Of a DNA stretch of 64,000 nucleotides, positions 63,349 through 64,000 are shown piece by piece; within the stretch, counting starts at the first letter, position 1; every line of letters begins with the position of its first letter. Origin of the DNA: Hirsutella rhossiliensis. Lineage: Eukaryota > Ascomycota > Sordariomycetes > Hypocreales > Ophiocordycipitaceae. Location: positions 4,712,001 to 4,776,000 of the forward strand of contig NW_025408669.1 of NCBI RefSeq assembly GCF_020360975.1, written 5' to 3'. The notes beneath the pieces were generated by a model that saw nothing but the letters and a program-made list of their open reading frames with translations, did no database searches and was not told the DNA's origin. Position numbers and translations under genes: made by a program.

Positions 63349-63911
63349 GATGACGGATGCGGAGACGAAGGAGCAGTAGAACAGACGGGCGGTTTGGGGC
63401 TCAAGATGTAAAGAGAGGGGGGAGAGGAATTGGAGGATGGGAATTCACTCAGGATTGCAGAAGGACAACCATTTTGGAGATTTTATCGCCTCTGCCGTAC
63501 GTCCGCAGAAAAAAATTGGCCTTATCAGGAGTTGGAGCTTTACCTCATCGGGAATGAAGGGTGTCCCTAGCCGGGGGCGGATAAACGATCCACCTGGAAT
63601 ACGTACCTCTTTCCATGACCAGAGCATCCGCATGGAAGCTCTCACAGAACCTTGACCCGGCCATCACCACCGAAAAGGAACGGAGTTGTTGGAGGCCATC
63701 ATGCACGTTGCGACTTCGACGTTGGTCGAGTGCGAGGCGATGAGCTATGCTGCCGTCCTCAAGACGTCTTGATATTCTGTCGACAATTCCGTACGCCCTA
63801 CACCGACCGGTCAGACCACCCGTGTGTTGATGCTCATGTTCGTAGCAATGCAATGCCATGCCATGCCTTTGAGGAAAATAATTAAAAGCCCCTTCACCAT
63901 TCACTCCAGCA
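63349..63911. promoter_or_regulatory. Promoter region of the DEAD-box helicase gene
   Basis: About 560 bp upstream of the helicase gene and downstream of the partial gene at the window edge, both on the minus strand. ORFs here are short and unremarkable. A small palindromic word repeat (ATGCAATGCCATGCCATGCC) lies near 63847. Confidence 0.5.
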
Positions 63912-64000
63912 TCATAGCATCTCCTTGCTCATCTCGTAAGACCACCCACCCTCTCGCCTGAGCTTGTCACGCGCGGCAAGGTCCTTTCTGACGTCCTCCT
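63912..64000 (-). CDS. C-terminus of an unidentified protein, cut by the window edge
   Basis: The minus strand reads an open frame from the window end to TGA at 63914-63912. It encodes 28 residues: EDVRKDLAARDKLRREGG, then WSYEMSKEML. The alternating charged residues, a helix-like pattern and a clean stop look like a real protein end, and codon usage resembles its neighbours. Too short to name a family; an intron or a different frame further upstream is possible. Confidence 0.55.
   Translation of the reverse strand, partial: EDVRKDLAARDKLRREGGWSYEMSKEML

Noticed and set aside
1..64000. CRISPR arrays, bacterial operons, prophage or viral genes
   Set aside because: None seen; spliced genes with eukaryotic organelle functions show that this is fungal nuclear DNA.

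Overview
This is nuclear DNA of a filamentous ascomycete. Genes are separated by long intergenic stretches and interrupted by short introns (about 50-100 nt) with GTANGT/GTGAGT donors, CTAAC/CTGAC-type branch sites and NAG acceptors. The protein set (fungal Zn(II)2Cys6 regulator, PEX7, fungal RIB7, several fungus-only proteins), the high GC content and one strongly RIP-like AT-rich island point to a Sordariomycete. Hypocreales is a reasonable guess, but the sequence alone does not fix the genus. I read 19 complete protein genes plus one truncated at each end. Exon joins were worked out by hand from splice signals and frame continuity.

Left arm (1-18.8 kb), gene-dense: the C-terminus of a GCP2/Spc97 gamma-tubulin complex subunit; a Rad5/HLTF-type SNF2 ATPase with RING finger; SRP68; a small single-pass membrane protein; mitochondrial Hsp70 (SSC1 type); a fungal WD40-like protein; an L-2-hydroxyglutarate dehydrogenase-like FAD enzyme with a mitochondrial-type leader; and a coiled-coil protein of unknown function.

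Middle (18.8-50 kb), sparser. A 786-bp terminal-inverted-repeat element (19321-20106) has an AT-rich core that looks destroyed by RIP while its GC-rich repeats are intact. About 3.7 kb without a recognisable gene leads to a PH-domain protein. Then come a secreted glucose/sorbosone-dehydrogenase-like (AA12-type) protein, a proline-rich single-pass membrane protein, a Zn(II)2Cys6 transcription factor and a six-exon MFS transporter. From 38.3 to 50.0 kb I find no credible gene. This gap carries microsatellites, a 20-bp perfect palindrome next to a G13 run, and repeated copies of paired GTAC boxes (GTACTCCGTAC, GTACTGTAC).

Right arm (50-64 kb), gene-dense housekeeping: a CCDC124-like ribosome-associated protein; a catalytically dead E2/UEV-like protein; a fungus-specific protein; ribokinase; RIB7; a CUE-AlkB-GRF DNA-alkylation repair protein; the PTS2 receptor PEX7; an MSS116-type mitochondrial DEAD-box helicase; and the tail of one more gene.

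The genes do not form an evident biosynthetic cluster. They read as a normal chromosomal segment serving translation and secretion (SRP68, CCDC124), mitochondria (Hsp70, MSS116-like, L2HGDH-like), peroxisomes (PEX7), DNA repair (Rad5/HLTF, AlkB) and cofactor metabolism (RIB7, ribokinase). The most unusual parts are non-coding: the TIR element, the gene desert and the GTAC-dyad motifs.
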